Below are positions 26,474 to 36,961 of a DNA stretch of 64,000 bases, piece by piece. Source of the stretch: Serilophus lunatus (taxonomy: Eukaryota; Chordata; Aves; Passeriformes; Eurylaimidae); NCBI GenBank assembly GCA_013399895.1, contig VXBA01004393.1:2560736-2624735 (forward strand). Direction: 5' to 3'. The position numbers were made by a program, and so were the translations under genes. The first letter of the stretch is position 1, and every line of letters starts with the position of its first letter. The notes beneath the pieces are model-generated. The model was given only the letters and a program-made list of their open reading frames with translations. It ran no database searches and was not told the origin of the DNA.

Positions 26474-27930
26474 TTTATTCATACACAGTCAAGTGATACA
26501 AATTCATTGGCACAATGGCAGTTTATCAAAAACATTAAGAATTATTATTTTGAACTGAAATATAAAAAGCTCTTAAGTCGGACCACCCGTCAAGCAATGC
26601 ACTGCTTGTAACAGGTCATGGTAAGGAAACAGTTTATAAGATTGGAAGTGTATTCCCAGCTATGTTGCTTTTCCAGAGCATAAAATACATAATATGAAAA
26701 TATACTAAAATTAACAACAGAGTTTGTAGAAATTTCTGCTGCAAAAAAACCAACTTGCCATTGTCTGATTTCCCGTATATTTACTCCCATGCTACATTAT
26801 GATACAATACTTGAATAAACAGTTTCATTCTAACTTAATTTGAACTCTAAAGTTGATCTCGAGTTAACTGCAAAGTCTTTGGCTCTCATCCTTGATGTAC
26901 ATAAAGGACCTTGACTCTGGACTCATGAGACTGACAGACAGGAGGTGGAGCCCACAAGTGAGAATTCAATGCCTTGGGCAGCAGCCCAGGAGAGAAGGGG
27001 AAGCTGAAGTGCTGTACTTCATAGGATCTTAATTTGAGGCATTTTCCTGGATTTTCAAGACTTTTAACAAGTCTTCCCTGGCTTGTCCTTTTACCTGATA
27101 GGCTTGAGATCTTCAAGTTTCTAGTAATGTGGTACAACTGCCTGTGTTTGAGACCTGCACTCTGCACTTAGTTAAGACAACTGCAGTAGGTCTCTCCCTC
27201 CTTATTACACTGCTCAGTATAATTTTACTGGTCCCTTTCCCCTCTCCTTCCTCCCTCCTGCTCTGGTATCACTACCATGGCTTCTTTCCATGTGAGGGAA
27301 CTGGACACTCCAGTGCTTTGCTAGGTCTGCTTGCACCAAACCTCACTGAAGGCACCATTCTTTTAGTATTTCCAACGTTGAGAGACCCAATGTGGACATG
27401 GAAGATGGTTCCAGCCTTACCATGCAGGAACGAGTGGCTCTTCTCTCAGGCTGGCACATTGACAATCTCTGACACAGATGCAACACTCATGGAAAATGGC
27501 ATCTGGAGTGCCCTTGCCATGAATGAGGAACACACTGCAAGCAGGCAAGCGTGTTCAATTCCAGGATTTCTTGCTTCTTTTTCTCTCAAAAGCCAATCTC
27601 CAAACATTTCAAAACAGAAGTTAGTGTTGCTGTGCTTTTGCAGAGAGGAAGACTAAGGCATCAAAGGGTGAGCTCATTTGGCCAAGATTGATCTGCAGGT
27701 CTCTGCCCCAGTTCGAGCTCTTCACTGAGCTGTTCCTCTCTGCACACACATCATATGAGACATGTTCTCAGAGGAGTAACCTCATCTCTACTCCCTCAAG
27801 CAGACACCATACACAAGGGCCAAGATCCACCTTCCTAGGCATGGCCTCCAGAGAAAGCATCAAGAAGGACATGCATTGGAGGCCAGAGTTTGGCTTCTCA
27901 GTGTCCAAATGTTACCAACTACTAGGGAGG
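26474..27930 (-). other. PLEKHF1: probable PLEKHF1 3' untranslated region
   Basis: The minus strand downstream of the PLEKHF1 stop holds no further gene. The first AATAAA seen in the gene's sense lies at 26474-26479 (TTTATT on the plus strand), which would give a UTR of about 1.45 kb. An earlier non-canonical site is possible, so the boundary is only an estimate. Confidence 0.4.
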
Positions 27931-28749
27931 TCAGCTATGGAAAGATGACCAGGATACTTGTGAGGTATAAAACTCTGTGTCTGCTGGCCACTGGTCAGCT
28001 TTGTCGTCGTCAGACTTGTCGCTGTCATCACTGGAGGGTTCGTAGCCCTGGATGGCAGAGCAGATCGGCTCTGTCTGCCTCTGATCTGCCTCTGCCTCCT
28101 TCTTCTTCTCTGCCAGCAGCTGCCTGTAGCACAGATTGCAAACCCTCAGGGGCTTGGGGGACAGCCGGGGCATCAGGAACCTCTGCCTGGAGCAGTCTGC
28201 GCAGACGACGAAGCCGCACTTGCGGCAGTGGTGCCTCCGGGTGAGCGTGGAGAACTTGGTCTGTGTGCAGCGCATGCAGATGTCCGTCGCCTTGTCTGGG
28301 ATCCAGGGAGCTGCGTGCTCCGTGGAGGGCTGCCGGCCCGTCTTCGTCAGCAGGTGCCTGATGCACTCCTCCAGATGGCTGATCCACTCCTTGCGCTCTG
28401 TGAGGGAGGCTGCGGAAACCACAAAGGACTTCTTGGAGGTTTTAATCATCCAACGGTTCTTCATCTGCAAGGTGTCTGGCAGCGTCTCCAAAGTGACATC
28501 TTCAAGGGGAATGATGTGCTGGGAATTGTACTTCCTTTTGTTGATGACTATGCTGCCGTAGACCAGGATATCATTGAAAAGGAAGAAAATGCGAGGCTTT
28601 GGTTTCTTGCGGCATTCTTTGGTTAAAATCCCTTCTCCCAGAAGGACCCTTCCAGGCAAGGCCAAGGGCTGTCCTGAAGCCCCAAAGCAGTTTTCCACAG
28701 CGGCAATGCGCTGGCTGTTGATCTCGGTGTTTGCAAGATGGTCCACCAT
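27931..28749 (-). CDS. PLEKHF1: PLEKHF1 (phafin-1), PH and FYVE domain endosomal adaptor
   Basis: A 272-aa protein from one coding exon; human is 279 aa. The start is the methionine opening MVDHLANTEINSQRIAAVEN, which matches the family N-terminus. The exon begins 12 nt upstream after TCTTTTCAG (acceptor, exon from 28761), as expected for a gene with an untranslated first exon. A PH domain spans about residues 35-131, with the conserved W at 122. A FYVE zinc finger spans about 149-212 and has all its signatures: WIPD (149-152), RRHHCR (171-176) and RVC (202-204). Its eight zinc-binding cysteines are 158, 161, 175, 178, 183, 186, 204 and 207. The tail is acidic (DDSDKSDDDK, 241-250). The family binds PI3P on early endosomes and lysosomes and is linked to endosome enlargement, autophagy and lysosome-mediated apoptosis. 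The frame is intact and the long antisense frames over it are shadows. Confidence 0.98.
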   Translation of the reverse strand: MVDHLANTEINSQRIAAVENCFGASGQPLALPGRVLLGEGILTKECRKKPKPRIFFLFNDILVYGSIVINKRKYNSQHIIPLEDVTLETLPDTLQMKNRWMIKTSKKSFVVSAASLTERKEWISHLEECIRHLLTKTGRQPSTEHAAPWIPDKATDICMRCTQTKFSTLTRRHHCRKCGFVVCADCSRQRFLMPRLSPKPLRVCNLCYRQLLAEKKKEAEADQRQTEPICSAIQGYEPSSDDSDKSDDDKADQWPADTEFYTSQVSWSSFHS

Positions 28750-28761
28750 CTCCAGCTCACT

Positions 28762-31640
28762 CTGAAAAGAGGAAAACAAAGAGGGGAGTGCTGAAGCTGC
28801 AAACATCTGCACCAGGGTGAAGTAGCTAATGGATGCACAGGTGAGATGCTCCTACTGCAAACTGAGGATACAATATCCTGAGCACTCTGCACTTTAAATT
28901 TTCAAACTTCCTGAGCTCACTTTACAACAGCCCAGTCTATACTGGGACAGTTCACTCCGCAGCGATAGAAGCCCTTGAAGGCAGAGCCAGCTCCTCCATT
29001 ATAGCAGTGCTTTTTACCAGTCTGTGTGCCCTTAATAAAAGAAGCTGCTTGGTGTGAACCTGCTTTTAGGCAGATGCAAATACTTGCTCAGGAGTTACCA
29101 TACTGTGACAGCTGAAGGATCAGGACCTGCCTCTCCTATGCCTCTTGGTCCTGAGAATCATCTTATGCTGGGGTAGACACAGGCTGAGGGAGGAGATCCA
29201 TGGTTTTAGGAGCAAGCCTCTTGTTTCTGACTGCACACCTGCTTTCTCAAGACATAGCTACAGACATACACACCCCAGAGCCCCATTCTGGGCCAGAGCT
29301 GAGGCAGGAAGAAAACAAAACACTGTGGTATCACTTGTTCCTGCTGGTCCTCCCTGCACGACAAAAAGGGGGGGGGGAAAGAGAAAAAAGCCCTTGTTAT
29401 GTGAATAAACCCACATGAAGCAAGCCTTTCTTCCATTACCCCAGGGCTGCCAGTGCTTCCAGTTGCAAGACACATTCTGAAAACAGAATTCCTCTTCTGA
29501 TCTCTGCTGAAGGGGAAGTGGAATGCAGCACACTCATCTCTCCTACAATGCTGCACCCTCCTTCTCACACAATCTGGGGTTTTGATTGTCTGTTGGTTTT
29601 TGTTTTACTAGAAAACCTAGGTAAGGGTAACCCTGAAGTGAAAGCAAGCGTTTGCTGTTGGGAGTCTGCAGTAAGGAAGGCGTGCCTCATGAGTTCAGTT
29701 TTTGTTGCCCCTACCCCTACCAGCACTAAAGGAGCTGCCCTGAGGCTGACCAGCCATGGGAGCGTGAGTCATTTCCTCCTCCAGAGAGGTAGCTCAGCCA
29801 TCACGAGGCAGCTCCAGATCACAGGGATGTGTGTTGCCCTGGCTGCTGTTAGTGGCTCATGGAACCACTAACACAGAGCCACCCTCCACTGCTTTCCCTG
29901 TCCTCCTTGTCCACAGTGCCTGCTGCCACGCAGGCTGGAGGAGAAAGGGAAGAGGAGCATGACAACATGCCTGGTCCTTTGTGTTTGGGACAATAATTTA
30001 CACTCTGTCCTTGCCTTTCACCCCAAATCACCCCTTTGCTATGCAGGAAGGGGAACCACAGAGCTGCTGCTGAAGGCTTCTGCATGCATTTTACCTCTCA
30101 CCTGAGCCAACTGACAGACAGACCAGTCAAATATGATGAGTTGCCAGAATTTTCTTCTCTAGAGCACACCAGGGTAAAAAGGCAGAAGGCCAAGACACAG
30201 GTTTAGCCCTGGGAGACCTAAACAAAGTGACCTACCATGCAGAATTAGCTTTAACAGAGAAACATGGAGTGGGCAGTGCCCCTGAAGAGCTGGCTTCCTC
30301 AGGGTGTCCCTAGAGCTGGAGGGAAGGATGTGTATCCTCAGGCCCCCAAAGCACTGGAATGCATTGGATGGAGCTGGGACAGTGTTAAGCATATCCACTG
30401 GTGTGGGTGGGCAACAACCATCTGAGAGGGTGACTCACCACATCCCACCACAAGCCAGATCAATCCTGCCCTGAGTTCCAGCCAGCACTCATCTTGAATA
30501 ACCACATAAAACCCAATTTCATGTTACTATTGTGACTCATTGCAAATCATCCACAGTTTGGCTTTGGAATGCAACTACTTTGTGAATTGGGTAAATAAAG
30601 ATAGCTGCTGAGTGTTATTATGGTCTCCTTTCCTGGGAGATGAGAGCCTCTCCCTTTGGAAAAAAATGAGGATATGAAGTCTAATCTATTTTATTCATTT
30701 TGGTAAATATTTTTTTCCTGTTCGCTCAAGTTTGCCACATCAGCTCAACAGGGTCACCGTGCTTATTACCAAGTGCCCATGTGCCACGTACAACAGCAGC
30801 TTATCCAGCTGAAATGAGGGTGGGAAGATGTATTTTACCAGCGTGCTCCTTTTCACAGAGGTTTTTGGTGTGGCAAATTTTTTTCATCAAGATGTGTTGG
30901 TTCTGCATGTGATCAAATTTTATGGAGTGAGTATGACTGATATTCAAAGGAAAAAAATACTGCTTGGCACTTCACTCCAGAAGTAAGCATGCCACGACTT
31001 TTAACAATGAGTGCTTGTTCATTTGTGATTATAAACAGCCATGTTGATGCATGCCAGGCAGAGCATTTCGACTTAAGTTCCTGGGTCAGTGAGTCTGGGG
31101 TATGTTTTTCAAGACTGTGTGTATCTAAGGCTTAGGTGTACTGATGTACTGAGCTGTTCTACCTGATCCTTCTGTTTTTGCCATCAGACAGAACCGACAG
31201 TCTTGGTATCCATTGCATACCTAATGCATACCACATGCAAGGGATGGTCCATCAGTATCAGTGCACTAAGATCTGATTGCTGAGGTCTGACAGCAGAAAA
31301 TGCCCTGAATCTCCTCTCTCCACAGCTTGCTACAGCTCCCCCTTACTCCCTCCTTCTGCTTTGCTCAGCTGAGAAAGCTCTCCTGAAGTCAGGGCTGGTA
31401 TAAACTCTCGCTCACCAAGCACAGTAAGCAGGATGCAGCTGCCAGACCAGGCATTTAGAGCAAGCAAAACAGTCTTCTCCTCCTGCCTGAGGGGATTTCA
31501 GCACGCCTCTCCCTCTTTCCTGGCATGCTGTAACTGCTGGGGGCAAGAGGGACAGGCCCTGGCAACCCCCTTCCTGCCATGCTCACGAGGAACACAATTC
31601 AGCACACGTACATTTTGGGACTGGCTATCACATTAGGCCT
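28762..31640 (-). other. PLEKHF1: presumed intron 1 of PLEKHF1
   Basis: Non-coding sequence from the acceptor AG at 28762-28763 (minus strand) towards the CpG island. It contains a run of 10 G at 29368-29377 but no other recognisable gene or transposon. Intron status is inferred from the spliced start of the coding exon and from the island at its far end. Confidence 0.5.
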
Positions 31641-31649
31641 CTGGGAATG

Positions 31650-32496
31650 TCACTTGTCCCGGCGGGGTACGGACTGACCGAGCTAAGCTTCCTGCCCTCG
31701 CTGCTCAGCGTAGGGCCAGGTAAGGGGGCTGCCGAGCCCTGATTTTTGAGGAGTTCATACTGATGCTACCAAACCCAGCCGTTGGCAGCCTGAGCTCAGT
31801 TGTGGCTCCTGCGAGTGCCAGCCAAGCTCAGAAGCGCCCAAGCCGCATAGGAAGGGAGGAAGTAAAACACCGAACACAAGGAAAAACTTCACTCCTTCCA
31901 TCTCCGCGGCTCTGCTCATGCACACACATCCCCAGGCAGAACAGCGAGGCGCACTCTGCCCGCACCTCCTGCTCCCCGGGCTGCCGCTCATCGGGCTCCC
32001 CGAGCTGGGGGGCACAGGGAGAGCCCTTGGGAAGGAACTGGCGGGCGTTGGACCTGGCGGCGACTGAACTTCAGCGACAGCATTCGGCCGCGCAAAGGCT
32101 GGACAAAGGCTCGTGACGAACGACATACGTGGGCTGTCTGGCGACGGTGGGTAACCACCGAGGGAAGAGACAATTCCCTGTCTCTCCCAGCGCCCGAGAG
32201 CGCTTTGGAAGAAGCGCACGGCCCAAAAGGGGGGTTCCCCTTACAGCTCCGCGGCGGGCACAGTTTCTGGAGTTCTGTACAACAAACTTGGTAACTCAAG
32301 AGTCCTCTTAAAAAACCCTCTGGCCGGCGCTCGGGCCACGTACCGACAGCGAGAGGCTGGAGGGGCCGCACACGCGTGACGGGACCCCCGGGCGGGCAGG
32401 ACACCCGGCGGGCCCCGCAGGCCGAGCCCCCGGGGGCGCGCACGGACCCCCCGCCCCGCGGCCGCCAGACAGCTCCGCTCCCCCCGGACCGCTCCG
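31650..32496 (-). promoter_or_regulatory. PLEKHF1: CpG island, presumed PLEKHF1 promoter
   Basis: GC and CpG density rises from about 31650 and is very high from 31960 until the sequence breaks off at the assembly gap. It is the only island upstream of PLEKHF1 before POP4, so it is the likely promoter and site of the untranslated first exon. A weak donor candidate on the minus strand is CGGTACGTGG near 32340. On the plus strand CCAG|GTAAGG at 31714/31715 would suit a divergent transcript. Neither is proven, and part of the island is missing in the gap. Confidence 0.6.
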
Positions 32497-32682
32497 NNNN
32501 NNNNNNNNNNNNNNNNNNNNNNNNNNNNNNNNNNNNNNNNNNNNNNNNNNNNNNNNNNNNNNNNNNNNNNNNNNNNNNNNNNNNNNNNNNNNNNNNNNNN
32601 NNNNNNNNNNNNNNNNNNNNNNNNNNNNNNNNNNNNNNNNNNNNNNNNNNNNNNNNNNNNNNNNNNNNNNNNNNNNNNNNNN
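32497..32682. other. assembly gap (186 N)
   Basis: A run of N between CpG-island sequence on the left and a G-rich 15-bp minisatellite on the right. Both flanks are of kinds that short-read assemblies commonly lose. The true length is unknown. Translations that cross it are artefacts. Confidence 0.99.
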
Positions 32683-32995
32683 GTGCGTGTGTGATGGGTG
32701 CGTGTGTGATGGGTGCGTGTGTGATGGGTGCGTGTGTGATGAGTGCGTGTGTGATGGGTGCGTGTGTGATGGGTGCGTGTGTGATGGGTGCGTGTGTGAT
32801 AGGGTGTGTGTGTGATGGGGAGTGTGTGTGTGTAATGGGTGTATGTGTCCCATGGGTGTGTGTATGTGCGATGGGTGCATGTGTGTGATGGGTGTGTGTG
32901 TGCGATGTGTGTGTGTGTGTGTGATGGATGCGATGGGTACCTGTGCCTAATAGCTGTGTATATCCGATGGGTGTATGTGTCCCATGGCTGCGTGT
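32683..32995. repeat. 15-bp minisatellite decaying into (TG)n-rich repeat
   Basis: The unit TGCGTGTGTGATGGG repeats eight times with almost no change from 32683 to about 32800. It then degenerates into variants with extra TG steps and CCCATGGG-like units up to about 32995. Because 15 is a multiple of three, it yields long but meaningless Thr/His/Ser-rich or Val/Cys/Met-rich frames. It abuts the gap, so the array is probably longer in the genome. Confidence 0.95.
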
Positions 32996-32998
32996 GCC

Positions 32999-33390
32999 TG
33001 CTGACATCCACCACGCTCCTGCACACCCTCCTCTTGACCCCACAAGTGTCACAAAGATACACTAAATCAGTGTATTTGTTTTGCTCGTGGTTTTAAGTTT
33101 CTAAGATCCATGTCTCCTGCTGGTAGTGTACCCTGTCTTGCAGAATGGAGCACCCGGATGACATCATATAAAGATTATTTCAGTGACAAAATATCCTCAG
33201 TATTTTACAGTTTAGAAGGAGGATATAAATGGAACTACACATTACAACAGAAACCAGAACACTTACCAAGCTTTGGATCAGATCTTCTAACCACTTTTGT
33301 GTTTACAGTTACAGGCCGGTGTGAAGAGAACAAGCTGTTAACACCGAAATTGGCTTTGCAGGGAAATCCTTTGCATTCCTTTCTCCTACT
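32999..33390 (-). repeat. left arm of a long inverted repeat
   Basis: The reverse complement of this segment aligns over its length with 36610-36961. Shared blocks include CCTGCTGACATCCACCAC at the outer end, CTCGTGGTTTT, TTTACAGTTTAGAAGG-like sequence, TTACCAAGCTTTGGATC, and GAAGAGAACAAG at the inner end. The two arms differ by many substitutions and small indels. The element's nature is unknown. Confidence 0.85.
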
Positions 33391-36300
33391 GTATGGGCCA
33401 CAAGCCACCACGGGTCCTTCCCATGTGTCACTGCCATGAGGGTGGTGGGATGAGTGGGCAGAGGCCCCGGGCATTCCTCAGCCTCTGCTGTGGGTGCCAC
33501 AGGACACAGAGGAGCCGAGCTCTGGCCCTGGCCTGGTACAGTAACAAGCCCCAGCCACCTGGGCCTGGTGCTGATCTATAATTCAGGTGCTTGCTCACTT
33601 TCTGTAATAGCTTTTCTATTTTTAATGGGAACGGATGGATCTGTCAAAGTATTAGAAATATTTTTTTTTCCAAGTTTTCATTTTCTTTAGTAATAATAAT
33701 GTGGTCTGGGAAGCTCACGGTGCACTTCAGAACTAAAGCGCTCAGGCAGTCTTGGGAGTTTCCAGAAGACCTTATTTCTTCTCACTTTGTGTCAGATGAG
33801 CAGATGAATGAGGACATGCACTAAGTTAATTGCAGAATGTGGCTGCCCAGCAGCGTATGGGGGAGGGTTACAGAGAGGGACATCAGTTCATTGACAAACC
33901 TGTGAAAACCTGGGAGAACAGAGCTCAGCACAGAGGGCAGGCTGCTGGCCTGAGCACAGGCTCAGGTTACCCTTAGGGCTTTAGTGTGGGGCCCTTTCTG
34001 TGGGAGAGCAGAATTGAATGATCTGTTGGAGGAAGGAGTTTGAGCTGCCTTTTTAAACTGGTTCTTGTAGCTGGGAGCTGTTCTGTGTTGAGCCTGGCTG
34101 CCAGCCATCTCTGTCCTGGTTGCCTTGCAAGCATTCTGATAGGTTGAGGGAGATCTGCTCAGCTTAGAAATTAATTCTCAACATTTTTTTAACATGATCT
34201 AAGAATGCAAATAACTATTTTTATGTGATCTAACTATGCAACTGTGTAAATATGAAAACCACTAAACTAAATACTTCAGAATTTGCCTTAACAGACTAAT
34301 TCAGATATAACCTGTCATAGATTATTACTCTGGATTTGCTGTCATGTTACCCTAATCATAGTCTTTATTACTGAGATGTAATACTTTGGTTTATTCGTCT
34401 TTTTGTTTCTCAATATGCTCACCTGGACAACACATCAGCCAAACATAGCACTGGGTTAGCCAAACAGTCCGGGATTTGAAGAGGTTTTTTTCTGCTTCTT
34501 CAGTCAGAAGTGGAGGTGTGTACAGGCAACTGTTGCATGAGGCGAGAGAAGCCCTGAGATATTCATTGAGCATGCAGTCAGTATTAAGAAGGGCTGTCTT
34601 TCTGTTGGTATTTTGTTTGTTTGTTTTGGAAGCTGTTATATCCTTGTTTGAATTCCTTATTGAGATACAAACTCAGAGGTTCACCATTAATCTTAAGAGC
34701 TATTTGATAGGCAGGCTCGAGAGCTCCTTTTTTCCTGGCTGTGAAAGCAAACATTTGTGGGACCACTTAAAAAAGCTGCAGTACAAATTACCATCTTTTA
34801 ATGCAACTGGAGCAAGGTAAAGAGACTTTATGTGATCTATTGCCTCTGGCATTTTTCTCCAAAACCACTTGTTTCTCAGTAGCAGAAATATCTTGCCCAA
34901 TTGGGATGCAATAATTTCAAAGCAAGTAAAGGAAACTGCAGCTGCTCAGCTGAGTCAGCCAAAGGTAAGCTCTGCAGGGGAGAAAATGGTTTTTTATTAT
35001 CTTCTAGTGGCAAAATTACTACAACAGCCTGCAGGAAAAGATTAGATTATAATAGTAACAAAAACATCTGTTAAATTCTGAGCTCAGTGTATGTTTACTG
35101 CATGTTTGGAAAAAACCCCAAACAAACCAAACAACATAGGCCTTTAATAACATTCTTTTGAATAAAACTCAATATTTAGATTAGTTTGGGATTTTAGGAA
35201 CCCACTGCAACCATAGGGTAGACAGTGGTTTTAACTGACTACATGGGGTATTTCATCAGTAGACAAGAGACCTTTAAGCAATGGAGGTTTTATTGAATGA
35301 AGCTTGGAATACTATTACTTAATGAGTGAATAATGTGTGTTCATTATACAGGTTTTCTTGTAAGCGTGAATGACCTTTGTCCTGTGCCCTGTGAGAGAGT
35401 GGTGTGCATGGGGGCATGACTGTCTGATCTGGCTCCTGGTGGATTCAGCTAATCAGCCTGCTTTAGAAATGTGTGATTTGCTGTGATTGATTTGTATCTC
35501 TGAAGCCCTACCAGCGTCATCTTTAGAAATGAGTTGCTTCCAAGTCTGACAGTGTAGAAATCAGAGCCCTGCTCAGCTCTGTCAGTACTGACTGAAACTT
35601 CAGAGCATCAATTTCCAAATACTTACTAGTCCACATGCCTTGAAACCACTGCCCAGCAAACCTGTTTCAGAGGGTGCTGGGTTATCTCTCGGCCTTTGTG
35701 CAGGAAGTTACTCAATTTTTCAGTGGTTCTGGGAGCCTGGCTGCAAAAATGATTGACAAAGTGATTAAAGTATTCCTGAAAGCAACCTTTAGACCTGCTT
35801 GTTCCTCTGCCTTTTGCATAAGGAAGCAATACTCAATCAACATGCTTTTGTTTTTGCAGCAGCGTTGCTGTGCTTTGCACGTGTGCAGCACTTTATCCTC
35901 AGGATCTTGAAGTGCAGCATAGGATGTAATAACTGTGTTAAGGTCTGTACCCTCCTCACAGAGTTACACCCTTGGACAGTTACATATGGTCGCATGCTGC
36001 TTGATCACTAACATAGGACTAGTGGGTTAATTGGTATTGTCCTCAGTAGCAACAGACTCTGGCTCAGACTGAGTAATTTGAGAGGCTGAGGAACATCCCT
36101 CAGAGTTCCTGACTCAACAGCCTGTGTGCCTCACCACAGGGTCATGTCCCAGGCTCAGAAATCTTACTGATCCTTACAAAAGCTGTTGTGTGGAAGGAGC
36201 ACAAAACCACTCATGCCTGCACGTTCTAACCTAACAAGTTTGTATCATAAGAGCTTTGGTGTTTGCTGTGCCTTGTCCTTGCTCAGACCTCAGCTCTGCT

Positions 36301-36609
36301 CCCCTGGTCAAATGTGTAGTGCTCTGCATGACCCTTAGGTAGAGCTGGAACTTCTGTCTTGAATAACTAATAATGACCAGGCAGCTAAACAGCAGAGGCT
36401 AAATTTAAATGCTGTGTATAAATGCATAATATGTATTTGCTCTTTGTTGGATTCTAGGAAAAAGAAAGAAGGAGCCCTAAGAGAAGGGTTTGAAACCTGT
36501 AGGCTGTATGCTGGTGTTTGTGTTAAGCTTTGGCAGCTGTCTGTGGATCTTAATAATGTGAAGATGTATTTTGCTTGTTCCTTGTTAGTTTTCAGTGATA
36601 AATAGCAGT
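33391..36609. other. spacer between inverted arms
   Basis: About 3.2 kb of non-coding sequence enclosed by the inverted arms. The longest open frames are about 80-115 codons and show no transposase, reverse transcriptase or other recognisable domain. It lies between the PLEKHF1 promoter and POP4. Confidence 0.5.
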
Positions 36610-36961
36610 GGAGAGAGAATAATGCAAAGGCAATTTTGGTGTTAATATCTTGTTCTCTTCACAGTATACTGTAATCATAATCACAAGTCATCAGAAGATC
36701 CGATCCAAAGCTTGGTAAGAGTTCTTGTTTCTGTTTTGGACCAGCATATTATACGTAGTTCCATTTATTTTAGAAGTTTCCCTTCTAAATTGTAAAATAC
36801 TATGATGTCAACAGCACGTAGCATTCTGCAAGATAGAGTATACTGTGAGCTGCAGCCATGATAAAACTTGAAACTAAAAACCACGAGTGAACCAAATCCA
36901 CTGATTTATGCTTGTGGAGTCAAGTGGAGGGTGTGCAGGAGTGTGGTGGATGTCAGCAGGA
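36610..36961 (+). repeat. right arm of a long inverted repeat
   Basis: Partner of the arm at 32999-33390 in the opposite orientation. It contains an exon-like segment at 36665-36714, flanked by TGTTCTCTTCACAG and GTAAGAG. In the left arm the equivalent donor is kept as GTAAGTG, but the acceptor is CAC instead of CAG. Confidence 0.85.

Noticed and set aside
28028..28765. Open frames antisense to or out of frame with PLEKHF1
   Set aside because: They overlap a clearly homologous 272-aa coding exon and have no family resemblance of their own.
31755..32219. 154-codon minus-strand frame in the PLEKHF1 island, with a hydrophobic stretch
   Set aside because: It lies in CpG-island sequence, has no homology I recognise, and the hydrophobic run is not backed by any other feature.
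31988..33062. Long minus-strand frames with Thr/His/Ser repeats across the N run
   Set aside because: They translate the 15-bp minisatellite and unknown bases; the unit length is a multiple of three, so frames stay open without meaning.
32376..33096. Plus-strand Val/Cys/Met repeat frames
   Set aside because: Same minisatellite and gap read on the other strand.
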